DNA of 64,000 nt from Leptospira chreensis (GCF_016919165.1 NZ_JAFFPS010000003.1:4502-68501); one strand, 5' to 3'. Shown: positions 1 to 9,910, counted from the stretch's first letter. Made by a program: numbers and translations. The notes: generated from the letters alone by a model not told the origin.

Positions 1-305
1 AATATGGGTGCGTATTTAAGAATCCCGTAACGAGTTCTTGTATGCCCATGAAGCAAAACCACCCCGCATTTTTTCTTTTTGGGATTTTTAAAATACCAGC
101 CGCGTAGCCGCAAACTTCCATTTTGAAATCTAACAGATTCCGGTTCGGGGAGGCCAAATTCGGAAATAGAAGTAATTTTTAATTTTGCCTTATCTTCGTC
201 TAAACTCGTAATAGGAAAGGAAAGAATGGATGATGAAAAATAATAACCTGCACCTAGCATAAAACAGGTGAGAAAAATTATGGAAATACTGAGAATCTTT
301 TTCAT
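1..305 (-). CDS. alpha/beta hydrolase-like protein, N-terminal part only
   Basis: The reading frame is open from an ATG at 305 (minus strand) to the left edge, so only about the first 101 residues are present. It begins MKKILSISIIFLTCFM, a hydrophobic signal anchor or signal peptide, and at about residue 84 has VVLLHGHTRTRYG. This is the strand-loop with the His-Gly oxyanion motif that opens alpha/beta hydrolase folds. The nucleophile elbow would lie outside the window. An envelope-anchored serine hydrolase is inferred from this one motif and the N-terminal anchor; substrate unknown. It is divergent from the lipoprotein starting at 435. Confidence 0.6.
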   Translation of the reverse strand, partial: MKKILSISIIFLTCFMLGAGYYFSSSILSFPITSLDEDKAKLKITSISEFGLPEPESVRFQNGSLRLRGWYFKNPKKKKCGVVLLHGHTRTRYGILKYAPI

Positions 306-434
306 TAAAGGAAGCCTAGTTGGAAAAATCTAGGAAAGACCACAATAGGAAAAGCGAATTTTCCAAAATGTCCGGTTTTGGTGCGAAAAAGAATTGCCTA
401 CAAGGAAACATCCCTTCATTTCTTAAGGAAATCT

Positions 435-1052
435 ATGAAACTATATTTAGCGTGCCTATCCCTCCTCCTAAGCCTTTCGTTTGTCAATTGCCGTACGATG
501 GATGCTGCCATCCAATATCCCGAATCGGGAAAAACGGATTTGGGAATCAGTAAAGTAGCGGTTTTGCTTTTTGACATCGAGGAAGCAAAATGGGGAGACG
601 AGTTCACCGACGCCGTTTCATTACAAATTGCCAAACTACTTCCCATCAAAGTCATAGAAAGGGAACAACTTTCTAAAGTAGTCAACGAACAAAGTTTCTC
701 TAAAACGGGAATCATAGACACACAAACAGCTGTTCGCCTAGGAAAAGTATTAGGGGTGGATGCCCTTATCTTCGGTAGAGGGTCTGCGCTGAAAAAATAC
801 GATGAAAAAGGAAAACTCATTCCCAATCTTGTAGATACAGTTTCTTTAAAAATTGTTCATATTGAGTCAGGACATGTGATAGTCAATGCTCGAAAAAAAC
901 CGGGAGCCGATTGGACGATTGGCCGCCTCCTCCAATACAGCTTGGGGCTCGGACTCATTTGGAGTCGTGAAGACATTCTCATTTCTACTAGTCAATATGA
1001 CTTTGTAGCAGAAAGTTTAGTGGAACGAATCGTTTCGGAACTTCGTAAATAA
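435..1052 (+). CDS. CsgG/LpoB-like lipoprotein
   Basis: The start is placed at ATG 435, with AAGGA eight or nine bases upstream, rather than at an earlier in-frame ATG at 378. From 435 the product opens with a clean lipoprotein signal (hydrophobic stretch, then LSFVNC with the lipidated Cys at residue 19). The mature part has the pattern of the CsgG/LpoB-type fold: KVAVLLFDIEEAKWGDEFTD, then KVIEREQLSKVVNEQ, then a strand with LGVDALIFGRGSAL. Proteins of this class are small envelope lipoproteins that help outer-membrane or cell-wall machines. No specific partner is visible; the next gene is dps, with a 25-bp gap. Fold-level call only. Confidence 0.7.
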   Translation: MKLYLACLSLLLSLSFVNCRTMDAAIQYPESGKTDLGISKVAVLLFDIEEAKWGDEFTDAVSLQIAKLLPIKVIEREQLSKVVNEQSFSKTGIIDTQTAVRLGKVLGVDALIFGRGSALKKYDEKGKLIPNLVDTVSLKIVHIESGHVIVNARKKPGADWTIGRLLQYSLGLGLIWSREDILISTSQYDFVAESLVERIVSELRK

Positions 1053-1077
1053 AATATACATACAATAAGGACAATTG

Positions 1078-1548
1078 ATGAAAATTAACATTGGAATCCC
1101 AGAAGAAGAAAGAAGTGCTATCTCCGAGTCTCTAAAGAAATTATTGGCTGATACGTACACTCTGTATCAAAAAACACATAGTTACCACTGGAACGTAACA
1201 GGCCCTATGTTCCAAACTCTACATATTTTGTTTATGACTCAGTATACAGAACTTTGGAATGCCATCGATCCCATCGCAGAAAGAATTAGATCTCTTGGAT
1301 ACTATGCTCCAATGGGTGGATGGGAGTTTGCAAAGTATTCTAGCATTGCAGAAGATAAAGAAGTTCCAAAAGCAAAAGAAATGATCAAACATTTGGTGGA
1401 AGGAAATGAAGCTGTCATTCGCACCGCACGTGCCGCTTACGAACCAGCCGAAAAAGGAAATGATCAAGCCACTTTGGATTTACTCACACAAAGACTCGAC
1501 ATTCATGAAAAAACCGCTTGGATGTTACGTTCGTTACTCGAAGATTAG
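1078..1548 (+). CDS. dps: Dps-family DNA-protecting ferritin-like protein
   Basis: A 156-residue four-helix protein of usual Dps length. Dps forms a hollow dodecamer that oxidises Fe(II) with peroxide, stores the iron and protects DNA in stress and stationary phase. The inter-subunit ferroxidase ligands are visible as H37, H49, D64 and E68, and the spacing of 12, 15 and 4 residues is exactly that of E. coli Dps. ATG 1078 is chosen over a TTG three bases upstream; AATAAGG lies about eight bases before it. The gene is followed at once by a strong hairpin. There is no basic N-terminal tail of E. coli type, so DNA binding itself is uncertain. Confidence 0.93.
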   Translation: MKINIGIPEEERSAISESLKKLLADTYTLYQKTHSYHWNVTGPMFQTLHILFMTQYTELWNAIDPIAERIRSLGYYAPMGGWEFAKYSSIAEDKEVPKAKEMIKHLVEGNEAVIRTARAAYEPAEKGNDQATLDLLTQRLDIHEKTAWMLRSLLED

Positions 1549-1604
1549 AAAAGATAAATTAAAAAAACATCATTTTAGTTTCAATTGATGTAAACTTACA
1601 AAGG

Positions 1605-1645
1605 AACTCTTGGATTCTTTCATTGAATTCAAGAGTTTTCTTTTT
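1605..1645 (+). terminator. bidirectional Rho-independent terminator between dps and hydrolase gene
   Basis: A 13-bp stem (AACTCTTGGATTC paired with GAATTCAAGAGTT, one G-T pair) with a 7-base loop, followed by TTTCTTTTT. It lies after dps and also at the 3' end of the minus-strand hydrolase gene, whose stop codon falls in the T-tract, so it can serve both convergent genes. Confidence 0.8.
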
Positions 1646-2462
1646 AGTTTTTGTTTTGAAACCAATGCATTAAAATTTCCAAATACTCTTTCTGGTGGGT
1701 ATAATGAATGTAATGCCCACCTCCCGGAATACTGACTATCGTTAGATGAGAAAATGTTTCTTCGACCATTGACTTATCTGCATCTGTAATGTATTCGGAA
1801 GACCCGCCCACGATAAATAAAACCTTAGTCTCTGAGGAAATCTTTTCAGGAAAAGGGTGATCAAACACCCGCCGAGCCTGGTTTAGGCCCACCACATTCA
1901 GTTTCCAACGATACTCACTAGAATCCATTCGCTCCAAACTCATCTGTAAAAATTGGCGGATGAAAGTATCGGGTAGGTATTTTTCCATCTCTTGATCAAT
2001 ATCAGTTCGTGAAGAAAACCCAACGAGGGGGAAAGACATAGAGGCAATTTCTTTTTCATACACGAAAGGATAAGATCTGGGTGCAATGTCTTGGATGATG
2101 AGTTCCTTTAAAACACCAGGATGGGTAAAATCAAAATACATAGCCACAAGCCCACCCATCGAATGTCCGAGTAGAATGGGATTTTGAATTTGATGATCCG
2201 ATAAAAACTCTTCTAAGTCTTCCGACATCAATTTGATGGAGTGTTCATTTGCGTGAGGAGAGTCCCCATGGTTTCTTTGATCCAGGGTATAAACAGATCC
2301 AAACCCAGAGAGGGCCTTGGCCACAGTGACCCAGTTTTTAGAGGAGCCAAATAACCCATGTAAGATGATAATATCACCGATGGATTTTTGATTTTCTGAT
2401 ATTGGTTGGAAGGGATAAAGTTTAAAACTAAGTTTCAAGAAAAGCCTTCTTACCGAAAACAT
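1644..2462 (-). CDS. alpha/beta hydrolase (esterase-like)
   Basis: A 272-residue single-domain alpha/beta hydrolase. Visible are the oxyanion motif ILHGLFGSSKNW near residue 33, the DQRNHGDSP segment, the nucleophile elbow GHSMGG near residue 99, and a late GGGHYIH supplying the catalytic His. DQRNHG and GHSMGG are the form seen in the YbfF/EPHX-like esterase group, so hydrolysis of a small ester or thioester is likely; the substrate is not evident. The first 13 bases overlap the end of the upstream SH3-like gene, so the two are translationally coupled. The gene ends in the bidirectional terminator. Confidence 0.85.
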   Translation of the reverse strand: MFSVRRLFLKLSFKLYPFQPISENQKSIGDIIILHGLFGSSKNWVTVAKALSGFGSVYTLDQRNHGDSPHANEHSIKLMSEDLEEFLSDHQIQNPILLGHSMGGLVAMYFDFTHPGVLKELIIQDIAPRSYPFVYEKEIASMSFPLVGFSSRTDIDQEMEKYLPDTFIRQFLQMSLERMDSSEYRWKLNVVGLNQARRVFDHPFPEKISSETKVLFIVGGSSEYITDADKSMVEETFSHLTIVSIPGGGHYIHYTHQKEYLEILMHWFQNKN

Positions 2463-3550
2463 TCCTTCTTTAGAATTTGTAAATGGGGAAGGATTTGTTT
2501 TTTCTCACGAGGACCCACTTCCGATGCATACCGAATCATTTGATTGATCTCCGACTTAATCCCTTCTCCCACAGGAGAAAAACAAGGAATGGAATCCGGA
2601 TCCTTTGTCATCGAATGCAAATTCGATACTAAATCTTTCGTATATAAATTCACATAATTGCCATTAGGAAAAAGATAAATATAACGAAGTTTTCCTTTAC
2701 GCATGTCTTCCAATCGGCATTTCAAATCAGCACCGCAATCGACACTGGGCATACTCTCTGTTGCGAGAAACCCAGCGTAATCCGAATGTTTTGTTTTAGG
2801 ATAAGATTCTAAAAGTTTCCAAAAATAATTGGAATCCACATAGTATTTTCCAGAAGCATAATCATATAATAACTTAGTTTGGTGGCGTTTTAAAAATTCA
2901 AGAGTGGTTGGATCGTTATCTGGTTTGATCCCTTTTTCGTTCATCAAATCCACAGTTTTCTTTAGAAAAAACCCGGCCTTAGCCCGTAGAAAAATAAAAT
3001 CATCGCCGGTAAATTTTCCAGAACTGGAAATTTGAAAGATGGTATCTGTGATTTCCTGTTTTGCCAGAAAATCAATGTTTTTCGAGAGAATCATTCGTTC
3101 TGCTTCAAATAACAAAGTAGATAGATATTGTTTGGAAGGGACAGAACGTACCACAGAACGTTTGATAAATCCAGAAAGACCATCTTCCAACTTTACGGGA
3201 ATCCAATCTTCCTTGGGACTTTCTAGGGAATTCTTATCAAAAGAAACTGGTTCTCCAAACTTAAGTTTACGCAAAACATCACTTTTCTGATCCGCAAACA
3301 AATGCAAATTAAGACCGATCACAGGGATCACAATCAAGGATTGAGAATCGCGTTTGAGAAGTTCTGAAGGTTTTGTTTGTTTGGTTTTTTCTTGGATGGT
3401 AGGTTCTGCGGCAAGAGAGGCCACAAACAAAAAAAGAAATACAATTTGTCCGAAAGCAATAACTAGTTTCGATTTAGCGAAAAAAGAAAATAAAAAACGA
3501 GAAGATACAAGCCCTCTACGAAATGATTTCAGTAAAGGGCGTGAGTTCAT
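2450..3550 (-). CDS. exported SH3-like domain protein, function unknown
   Basis: A 366-residue protein with a hydrophobic export segment at about residues 28-46 ending SLAAEP, a likely signal peptidase I site. After it comes a bacterial SH3-like pattern: VIPVIGLNLHLFADQKSDVL, EPVSFD, WIPVKLEDGLSGFIKRSVVR. Such domains usually bind peptidoglycan or peptides in the periplasm. The remainder (about 130-366) is not recognised. ATG 3550 is chosen because it lies one base after the aminotransferase stop; an earlier in-frame start at 3616 would run deep into that gene. Four Cys late in the protein (CGADLKC and two more) could form disulfides. Confidence 0.6.
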   Translation of the reverse strand: MNSRPLLKSFRRGLVSSRFLFSFFAKSKLVIAFGQIVFLFLFVASLAAEPTIQEKTKQTKPSELLKRDSQSLIVIPVIGLNLHLFADQKSDVLRKLKFGEPVSFDKNSLESPKEDWIPVKLEDGLSGFIKRSVVRSVPSKQYLSTLLFEAERMILSKNIDFLAKQEITDTIFQISSSGKFTGDDFIFLRAKAGFFLKKTVDLMNEKGIKPDNDPTTLEFLKRHQTKLLYDYASGKYYVDSNYFWKLLESYPKTKHSDYAGFLATESMPSVDCGADLKCRLEDMRKGKLRYIYLFPNGNYVNLYTKDLVSNLHSMTKDPDSIPCFSPVGEGIKSEINQMIRYASEVGPREKKQILPHLQILKKECFR

Positions 3551-3551
3551 T

Positions 3552-4769
3552 TTACTTTTGTAAATCCTCAACCATTTGTTTGATGCGAGAGACACCTTTT
3601 TCAATGTCCTTCTCACCTAACGCATAAGACAATCGGATGGCTTTGTCATCCCCGAAAGCAATTCCGGGAACGGCTGCTACATTGTATTTATCTAACAAAA
3701 CATCACAGAAAAGTTTGGAATAAGAACTTTCTTTTTTCTCAGCCACTAACTTCTTAAATCCAGGAGTTTCATAAACACCAGAGATATAAGGGAAAGCATA
3801 AAACGCACCTTCTGGCATCCGGCATTCGAACCCTGGAATCTCACGTAAAAGCCCAACGATGAGTTTTCTACGTTTGTCAAAAGCCTTTAACATATCCGCA
3901 ACAGGAGTTTGGTCCCCAGTGAGAGCGGCTTCTGCTGCGGCTTGAGAGATGGAAGAAGCATTGCTTGTGGATTGTCCTTGCATGGTGTCCATGTTTTTCA
4001 CAATCTCTGCATTCCCTGCTCCGTATCCAATCCTCCAACCCGTCATGGAATAGGCTTTGGACACCCCATTCACAACAAAGGTTTTTTCCTTCATCTTAGG
4101 TGAGATCATCGCTGGATTTACAAATTCCAATCCATCATAAATGATCTTTTCGTAGATATCATCAGAAACTGTAATGATGTCTTTGGGTTCTAATACCTTT
4201 ACTAACGCTTCTACATCCGAACGAGTGTAAGCAGCTCCCGTAGGGTTCGATGGAGAGTTAAAGATAAAAACTTTTGTTTTAGGAGTGATTGCTTTTTCCA
4301 ATTGTTCGGCAGTGATTTTAAATCCACTGGAGATATCGGTTGCCACAATCACTGGAGTTCCTTCCGCAAGCCGAACGATATCCGCATAACTCACCCAATA
4401 CGGTGCAGGAATGATGACTTCGTCGCCGGGATTGAGAGTTGCCATAAAAAAGTTGTAGAGAACCTGTTTCCCACCTGTTCCGACAATGATTTGGTTCTTT
4501 TCGTATTTCAAACCGTTTTCGGTTTCGAATTTACGAATGATTGCCTCTTTCAAAGAAACAGTTCCACTCACGGGAGTGTATTTGGTTTTCCCCTGATCCA
4601 TTGCTTTTTTGGCAGCTTCTTTGATATGCGTAGGCGTATCAAAGTCAGGTTCCCCTGCGCCAAATCCAACAACGTCTAGTCCACTCGCTTTCAACTGATT
4701 TGCTTTCGCAGTGATCGCGAGAGTGGGAGAAGGTTCTACGACATCCAGTCGTCTTGCTACAAGTTTCAT
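3552..4769 (-). CDS. aspC: aspartate/aromatic aminotransferase, class I, PLP-dependent
   Basis: A 405-residue fold-type I aminotransferase. Seen directly: FGAGEPDFDTPTHIKEA near residue 36, the cofactor-phosphate region VGTGGKQ near 97, SNPTG at 174-178, the Asp-Tyr pair in SDDIY near 202, and the PLP lysine K238 in GVSKAYSMTGWRIG. This pattern is that of the I-beta aspartate aminotransferases, which move the amino group between aspartate or glutamate and oxaloacetate or 2-oxoglutarate. Substrate range within the family (aspartate, prephenate, aromatic) cannot be fixed from sequence. The gene lies 8 bp downstream of the XPB gene and 1 bp upstream of the SH3 gene, in one transcription unit. 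Confidence 0.88.
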   Translation of the reverse strand: MKLVARRLDVVEPSPTLAITAKANQLKASGLDVVGFGAGEPDFDTPTHIKEAAKKAMDQGKTKYTPVSGTVSLKEAIIRKFETENGLKYEKNQIIVGTGGKQVLYNFFMATLNPGDEVIIPAPYWVSYADIVRLAEGTPVIVATDISSGFKITAEQLEKAITPKTKVFIFNSPSNPTGAAYTRSDVEALVKVLEPKDIITVSDDIYEKIIYDGLEFVNPAMISPKMKEKTFVVNGVSKAYSMTGWRIGYGAGNAEIVKNMDTMQGQSTSNASSISQAAAEAALTGDQTPVADMLKAFDKRRKLIVGLLREIPGFECRMPEGAFYAFPYISGVYETPGFKKLVAEKKESSYSKLFCDVLLDKYNVAAVPGIAFGDDKAIRLSYALGEKDIEKGVSRIKQMVEDLQK

Positions 4770-4777
4770 TCTATCCT

Positions 4778-6475
4778 CTATTTAGTGAGTAATTCTTCCG
4801 ATACAGTTTCTTTAAACTGATCCAAAGTATAAATTTCATATTCATACCCTTGTTCGGTGAGGAAAAGTTGTCGGTTCTGTCCGAATCTCTCTTCGTTTGT
4901 ATCACGCGAAATCAGTGAGTAAAAAATAGCCGTATTGTCTTGGGATTTCGGACGAAGGATCCGACCTAAACGCTGCGCCTCTTCTTGTCTCGAACCAAAA
5001 GTTCCCGATACCTGGATGGCAATGTTCGCATCTGGTAAGTCGATAGAAAAGTTTGCCACCTTCGATACAACCAGCTGTTTGATTTGGCCAGAACGAAACG
5101 CTTGGTAAAGTTCCTGTCTTTCTGGAAGAGGAGTTTTTCCTGTAATCAAAGGGATTTTGAAAGTTTGGGAAATCTCTTCCAACTGATTGATGTATTGTCC
5201 AATAATCAAAATGTTGTTAGTCGAATGTTTCTTCAAAATATAACTAATCGCACGTAGTTTCTCAGGATTTTCTGAAGCCAAACGGAACTTCTCACGATCA
5301 TCCGCCACAGAATACTTCATACGAAGGTCATCTTCCATAGGAACTCGGATCTCCACACAATTGGCTTCGGCAATCCAAGACTTCGCTTCTAGTTCTTTCC
5401 AAGGTACATCGTATTTTTTCGGACCGATGAGTGAGAACACATCTTCTTCGAGTCCATCTTCCCGAACGAGAGTCGCCGTAAGACCTAACCTACGTTTGGC
5501 TTGAAGTTCTGATGTCATACGAAACACTGGTGCTGGTAATAAGTGAACCTCATCATAAACGATGAGTCCCCAATTGTTCGCACTAAAGATATGGAAGTGA
5601 GTGAAGTCCCCACCTTTTTTCTTTCTATGAGTTAAGATATTGTATGTCGCAATGGTGATCGGTTTGATTTCTTTCATCTCACCGGAATACTCACCAATGT
5701 CCGACTCTGGAATATCCGTTTTGTCTAAAATTTCATTTCTCCACTGACGAATGGACAAAGTGTTCGTCACAAGAATGAGTGTCTCTGCTCCAACAATTTG
5801 CATCACTCCCATACCCACGATGGTTTTTCCAGCACCGCAAGGAAGAACCACTACACCGGATCCACCTTCGTTACGTCCACCCGCATGGAAAGCTTCGACA
5901 GACGCTCTTTGGTAATCACGCATTCCAAACTTAATCCCACCTTTGGTCGTAGGACGTAAATTAAATGGATATTTATTTCCTTCATCGTAACCCGCAAGGT
6001 CTTCCACAGGAAAACCAATTTTGATTAACGCTTGTTTGATGTGACCACGGTATTCTTTTTTAATACGAATTTTATCACCTTCCATTCCATCCACAAAGGG
6101 TTGAACGGCACGGTTGTTGGCAATCTCAGTAATGAATCCTTTTTCATTGGAAATGATATACAATTCCCCTGATTCTTCTTTCACCAACTTCACTTTTCCG
6201 TAACGAGAGATTTGTTCTCTCACTTCATTCATTACATTCTTTGGAACGGAATAACGAGCAAATTTTGTTAAACCTTCAATGATCTCTTCTGCAGACATTT
6301 TGATCGATGCTGCATTCCACAAAGAGAGTGGAGAAATACGATAGGTGTGCATATATTCCGGGCTTTTTTCGAGCTCGGCAAACTTGGCAATGAGGTCCCG
6401 ACAGGCTTCGAATTCTGGGTTATCCACCTCAAGAAGCATCGTTTTGTCACTTTGTACGGTGAGTGGCTTGGTCAT
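4778..6475 (-). CDS. XPB/ERCC3-type DNA helicase
   Basis: A 565-residue superfamily 2 helicase of the XPB/Rad25 type, better known from archaea and the eukaryotic TFIIH repair complex. An N-terminal domain (about 1-170) precedes the core: Walker A LPCGAGKT at 211-218, DEVH at 308-311, the XPB-specific Arg-Glu-Asp (RED) motif within LVREDG at 337-341, and motif VI EAQRLGRILRPK near 495. It is a 3'-5' DNA translocase, presumably opening damaged duplexes; its bacterial repair partners are not known and no XPF/Bax1-like nuclease is adjacent. AGGGA lies 7-11 bases before the ATG, and TTGACA at 6526-6521 could be its -35. Confidence 0.9.
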   Translation of the reverse strand: MTKPLTVQSDKTMLLEVDNPEFEACRDLIAKFAELEKSPEYMHTYRISPLSLWNAASIKMSAEEIIEGLTKFARYSVPKNVMNEVREQISRYGKVKLVKEESGELYIISNEKGFITEIANNRAVQPFVDGMEGDKIRIKKEYRGHIKQALIKIGFPVEDLAGYDEGNKYPFNLRPTTKGGIKFGMRDYQRASVEAFHAGGRNEGGSGVVVLPCGAGKTIVGMGVMQIVGAETLILVTNTLSIRQWRNEILDKTDIPESDIGEYSGEMKEIKPITIATYNILTHRKKKGGDFTHFHIFSANNWGLIVYDEVHLLPAPVFRMTSELQAKRRLGLTATLVREDGLEEDVFSLIGPKKYDVPWKELEAKSWIAEANCVEIRVPMEDDLRMKYSVADDREKFRLASENPEKLRAISYILKKHSTNNILIIGQYINQLEEISQTFKIPLITGKTPLPERQELYQAFRSGQIKQLVVSKVANFSIDLPDANIAIQVSGTFGSRQEEAQRLGRILRPKSQDNTAIFYSLISRDTNEERFGQNRQLFLTEQGYEYEIYTLDQFKETVSEELLTK

Positions 6476-6806
6476 GGTAGTTCCCTCTCAATTTAACCAG
6501 GCTGGGAACGGAAACCGCCCTGTCAACCCATTTGATTTTAATAGATTTTGGATGCCTTTTCGCGTCCTTTTTCAGGCAAATGGAGAATTTTTCGAACGAA
6601 TTGCCAAGTGCGGCCGTCTAATCTTAGTTATCCTATACTCACAGGATCAAAATAATTGATTTGACTTTTCCCTTTTTTTAATGGCGTTCCCAATCTTTCG
6701 CACTACCAAACTTGTTTTTATCAAAGGGTCAGGCTACTCCGGGGTGCGCTAACGCTACCGTCCCCCACCATCTAACGATGGCAGGTGACCTTCGCCCTAC
6801 GTATCC
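6476..6806. other. 331-bp intergenic region between dusA end and XPB start
   Basis: There is no convincing gene here. The part next to XPB holds its ribosome site and a TTGACA at 6521-6526 (minus strand). The part next to dusA holds the multi-hairpin element described separately at 6724-6792. Between them is AT-rich DNA with a run of T at 6671-6679. Confidence 0.6.
6724..6792 (-). repeat. structured multi-hairpin intergenic element downstream of dusA
   Basis: On either strand this 69-base segment folds into an outer helix (AAGG.TCA at 6724-6731 with TGACCTT at 6786-6792, one bulged G) closing two arms. Arm one is GGGG (6741-6744) with CCCC, containing an inner GCG-CTAA-CGC hairpin (6746-6755). 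Arm two is CCATC-TAAC-GATGG (6768-6781). The pentamer TAACG occurs three times, in both loops and just outside. GC is far above the flanks. It starts 14 bp after the dusA stop, so it may act as a 3' end, a small RNA, or a dispersed palindromic repeat. I could not match it to SRP RNA, tmRNA or RNase P. Confidence 0.5.
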
Positions 6807-7781
6807 TTAACGCAAAAGTAAATAGTCTTTTAAAATGGATTCCGTGACACCGTCATTATGCATTCTATCGGTAAGAAACTTTCTGTATTCCCTGGCCCCT
6901 CTTTCCCCGTGATAGAGTCCTAAAATATGCCGAAGGATATAATGTATTTTTCCCTCTTTCTCTAATACAGAATGAACGTAAGGAACTAGTTCCGAAAGAA
7001 CCTCTTCACGAAGGCGAGCCGGTGATTCCGATCCGTAATACAATACATCTACATCTTGGAAAAGAAAGGGATTGTCATAGGCCGCTCGTCCAATCATCAC
7101 CCCATCTATCTTTGTTAGATGGTCTTCTATTTCAGCGTGAATTTTGATTCCCCCGTTGATCACAATCGACAATTCGGGAAAATCTTTTTTGAGCCTGTAC
7201 ACATCTTCATACCGAAGGGGTGGAATGGTTCGATTTTCTTTAGGAGAAAGTCCCTCTAAAATCGCGATCCTTGCATGGACAATGATTTGGTCCACACCCG
7301 CTTCCTTAATTTTGGAAACAAAATGATATAAGTCTTCGTAACTTTCTTTTCCATTCACACCGATGCGGTGTTTTACGGTCACAGGAACTTTCACTTGGGA
7401 TTTGCAGGAAGCCACCATCTCGGCGACAAGGTCTGGTTCTTTCATGAGACATGCCCCAAAACTTCCACTTTGCACCCGATCCGATGGGCAACCCACGTTC
7501 AAATTGATTTCATCATACCCGTAATCTTCACCGATTTTAGCACATTCAGCAAGAGCCGTCGGAGAATCCCCACCTAACTGGAGAGCGATGGGATGTTCTT
7601 CTTTGGAAAAATCTAAGTATCTATGATTGTCTTTTCCACGGAGGATGGCACCTGTTGTGACCATCTCTGTATAAAGTAATGTGTGTTTGGAGATGAGCCT
7701 CATAAAGAAGCGGAAGTGCCGATCAGTCCAGTCCATCATCGGAGCGACGGAAATTCGACTGAAAGGGACCTGTGGCTTCAA
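6807..7781 (-). CDS. dusA: tRNA-dihydrouridine synthase A
   Basis: DusA reduces specific uridines to dihydrouridine in the tRNA D-loop using FMN and NADPH. The FMN-binding TIM barrel is clear: [14 protein letters not shown] near residue 11, the QLGG segment near 70, [14 protein letters not shown] with the catalytic Cys near 100, VKHRIG near 145, and INGGI plus GRAAYDNP further on. I place the start at TTG 7781 because AGGAG lies seven bases before it, inside the end of flhA, and the protein then begins just before the first barrel strand. A longer in-frame start at 7883 would overlap flhA by 92 bases. It is the last gene of the flagellar run. Confidence 0.93.
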   Translation of the reverse strand: MKPQVPFSRISVAPMMDWTDRHFRFFMRLISKHTLLYTEMVTTGAILRGKDNHRYLDFSKEEHPIALQLGGDSPTALAECAKIGEDYGYDEINLNVGCPSDRVQSGSFGACLMKEPDLVAEMVASCKSQVKVPVTVKHRIGVNGKESYEDLYHFVSKIKEAGVDQIIVHARIAILEGLSPKENRTIPPLRYEDVYRLKKDFPELSIVINGGIKIHAEIEDHLTKIDGVMIGRAAYDNPFLFQDVDVLYYGSESPARLREEVLSELVPYVHSVLEKEGKIHYILRHILGLYHGERGAREYRKFLTDRMHNDGVTESILKDYLLLR

Positions 7782-7791
7782 AGACTTTCTC

Positions 7792-9906
7792 CTATGCTTC
7801 TTGTGGGTGTTCCTCTCTGGCAGGAAGGCTGAGAACCGAGGCAATTTCCGTAGGAACTCCTCTATGGATCTCTTCCGAAGCAATTACTGCAAAGTTCCTG
7901 GGGGGTAGTTCCTTTGTCAAAAAGAATGCGAAGGCTTGTCTTAGGTAACGAGAAACCACAAAGATCAGGAATCTATTTTCATCGAGAGCCTTTTGGAGTT
8001 CATTGTACACCGATTCCAAAATGCGGACTCGCACATCATGAGGAAGGATGATGATCTTACTTCCATCCGTTTCATCCAGAGTGATACTTTTGTTCATACG
8101 ATCAATGATCCTCGGATCAATGGTAACCACGTGTAACTTTCCATCAGGAGAAAGGAAATCATTGATGATTTGTCTGGAGAGGGCTTGCCTTACATGTTCC
8201 GCCAAATCAAATGGATTGTTTGTCCGAGGGAGGTGGTTTGCGATCGCATCCATAATCTTTGGAAGGTTCTTAATCGAAAGACCTTCTGCCAAAAGATTTT
8301 GTAAGGTCTGTTGGATGATTCCCAGTCTTCCTTGTTTGTCGTAATCGAGTTCACCCACAAGAGTCGGATGAGTTTGTCGCAAATGTTCGAGAAGGGCTTT
8401 CACTTCTTCTCTTCCGAGAAGCTGCGATGCATAATTGGAAATCAGTTCTTTCAAATGGGTGATGATGACTGTAGACGGATCTACCACCGAATACCCTTTG
8501 TTCTCCACTTCAATTTTATCATTCGGATCAATCCAAGTGGCTTTGAGTCCAAAGGCAGGTTCTGTAAAAGGTTCTCCAATGATGGCGTCCAAATTACGCG
8601 CGGTATTATTCATGGCCATCAAACGGTCTGCTCTTACTGCCGATTGACCCACAACAACCCCATTGATACGGATGCTATAGTTATCATGAGGAATTTCTAA
8701 ATTGTCTATGATCCGAATGGCCGGAATCACAAGTCCAAAATCGATCGCAAATTTTTTACGAGTATTGGCAATCTGTTCGAGTAAATGCCCACCCGAAGAG
8801 GAATCCACTAACGGGAGTAAGTCGCGACCAAGTTCCACCTGGATGGCTTCCACAGAAATTTCTTTGATATAGTTTTCTGGTTTTTTCTCTTGGACTTTTT
8901 CCTGAGCCACAGTTTCGATTTTTTTGATTTCTTCTTTGGCTACTTTTTCAATGGAATAACCTAAATACCCAATCGCTCCTGCTAAAAACAAAAGAGAAAA
9001 GAAGGGAAGGCCTGGAATCAAACTAGAAAGTCCGAGAGCACCAGAAACCACATACAAGGTTTTGGCATTCCCAAAGAGTTGGTCTTTGATCTCCACAGTC
9101 AGTTTCTTTTCGGAACTCGAACGAGTGACGATGATACCAGTTGCCGTTGTAGAAAGTAGTCCTGGAATTTGGGAAACAAGTCCATCCCCAATCGTAAACT
9201 TTCCATAAGTTTCAATGGATGCGAGGAAGGATTCCCCACGAATTGTGGATCCAATCAAAATCCCACCGAGTAAGTTGATGGCAGTAATGATTAGCCCTGC
9301 TCTTACGTCCCCTTGTACGAATTTGGAAGCTCCATCCATGGCCCCGTAAAAATCTACTTCTCGTTGGACTTTTTTACGTTTTACCTTGGCTTCGGCTTCA
9401 GTGATAGAACCACTATTCAATTCCATATCAATGGACATTTGTTTTTGTGGCAATCCATCCAAAGTAAATCTGGCAGCTACTTCCGAGATACGAGTCGCAC
9501 CTTTGGTGATAACGAGTACCTGAACAATCGTTAAGATGATAAAGATAATGAGTCCCACAACATACTTACCAAGCCCCGATTCCCCACCCACCACAAAGGT
9601 TCCGAAGGCTTCGATCACACTGGAATTCATCGCCGGTCCCTTAGACAAAATTTGTCTGGTTGTGGAAACGTTAAGAGCTAACCGAAACAAGGTGGTGATA
9701 AGAAGTATACTCGGAAAAATCGAAAACTCACTGGGCTCTGTGACAGAGAGAGCCGTCATGAGTATCAGTAACCCAAGCCCAATGCTCACAACAATGAGAA
9801 CATCTAAAACAAAACCTGGCAAAGGGACAATCAACATTGCCAGGATCATGAGTGTTCCCACTCCTAAAATTAAATCGGATTGTTTGAGTAAGTCTCTAAA
9901 ATTCAT
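7792..9906 (-). CDS. flhA: flagellar export gate protein FlhA
   Basis: A 704-residue FlhA, the nonameric inner-membrane ring of the flagellar type III export apparatus that couples proton flow to export and docks chaperone-substrate complexes. The N-terminal half has about eight membrane segments, opening [20 protein letters not shown], with the FHIPEP-type region represented by [20 protein letters not shown]. The cytoplasmic half starts after about residue 335 and has the usual four-domain docking region. It lies 4 bp after flhB and its 3' end contains the dusA ribosome site, so dusA is likely co-translated. Confidence 0.97.
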   Translation of the reverse strand: MNFRDLLKQSDLILGVGTLMILAMLIVPLPGFVLDVLIVVSIGLGLLILMTALSVTEPSEFSIFPSILLITTLFRLALNVSTTRQILSKGPAMNSSVIEAFGTFVVGGESGLGKYVVGLIIFIILTIVQVLVITKGATRISEVAARFTLDGLPQKQMSIDMELNSGSITEAEAKVKRKKVQREVDFYGAMDGASKFVQGDVRAGLIITAINLLGGILIGSTIRGESFLASIETYGKFTIGDGLVSQIPGLLSTTATGIIVTRSSSEKKLTVEIKDQLFGNAKTLYVVSGALGLSSLIPGLPFFSLLFLAGAIGYLGYSIEKVAKEEIKKIETVAQEKVQEKKPENYIKEISVEAIQVELGRDLLPLVDSSSGGHLLEQIANTRKKFAIDFGLVIPAIRIIDNLEIPHDNYSIRINGVVVGQSAVRADRLMAMNNTARNLDAIIGEPFTEPAFGLKATWIDPNDKIEVENKGYSVVDPSTVIITHLKELISNYASQLLGREEVKALLEHLRQTHPTLVGELDYDKQGRLGIIQQTLQNLLAEGLSIKNLPKIMDAIANHLPRTNNPFDLAEHVRQALSRQIINDFLSPDGKLHVVTIDPRIIDRMNKSITLDETDGSKIIILPHDVRVRILESVYNELQKALDENRFLIFVVSRYLRQAFAFFLTKELPPRNFAVIASEEIHRGVPTEIASVLSLPAREEHPQEA

Positions 9907-9910
9907 TCGC

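Noticed and set aside
6345..6659. Plus-strand frame of 104 residues across the XPB start
   Set aside because: It is antisense to XPB over much of its length, has no ribosome site or family features, and ends in the intergenic region.
6724..6792. Reading the structured element as an integron attC site, SRP RNA or tmRNA
   Set aside because: ATCTAAC/GTTAGAT occurs only as the small hairpin, not as the outer arms of an attC; no integrase nearby; no GNAR tetraloop or tmRNA tag frame.
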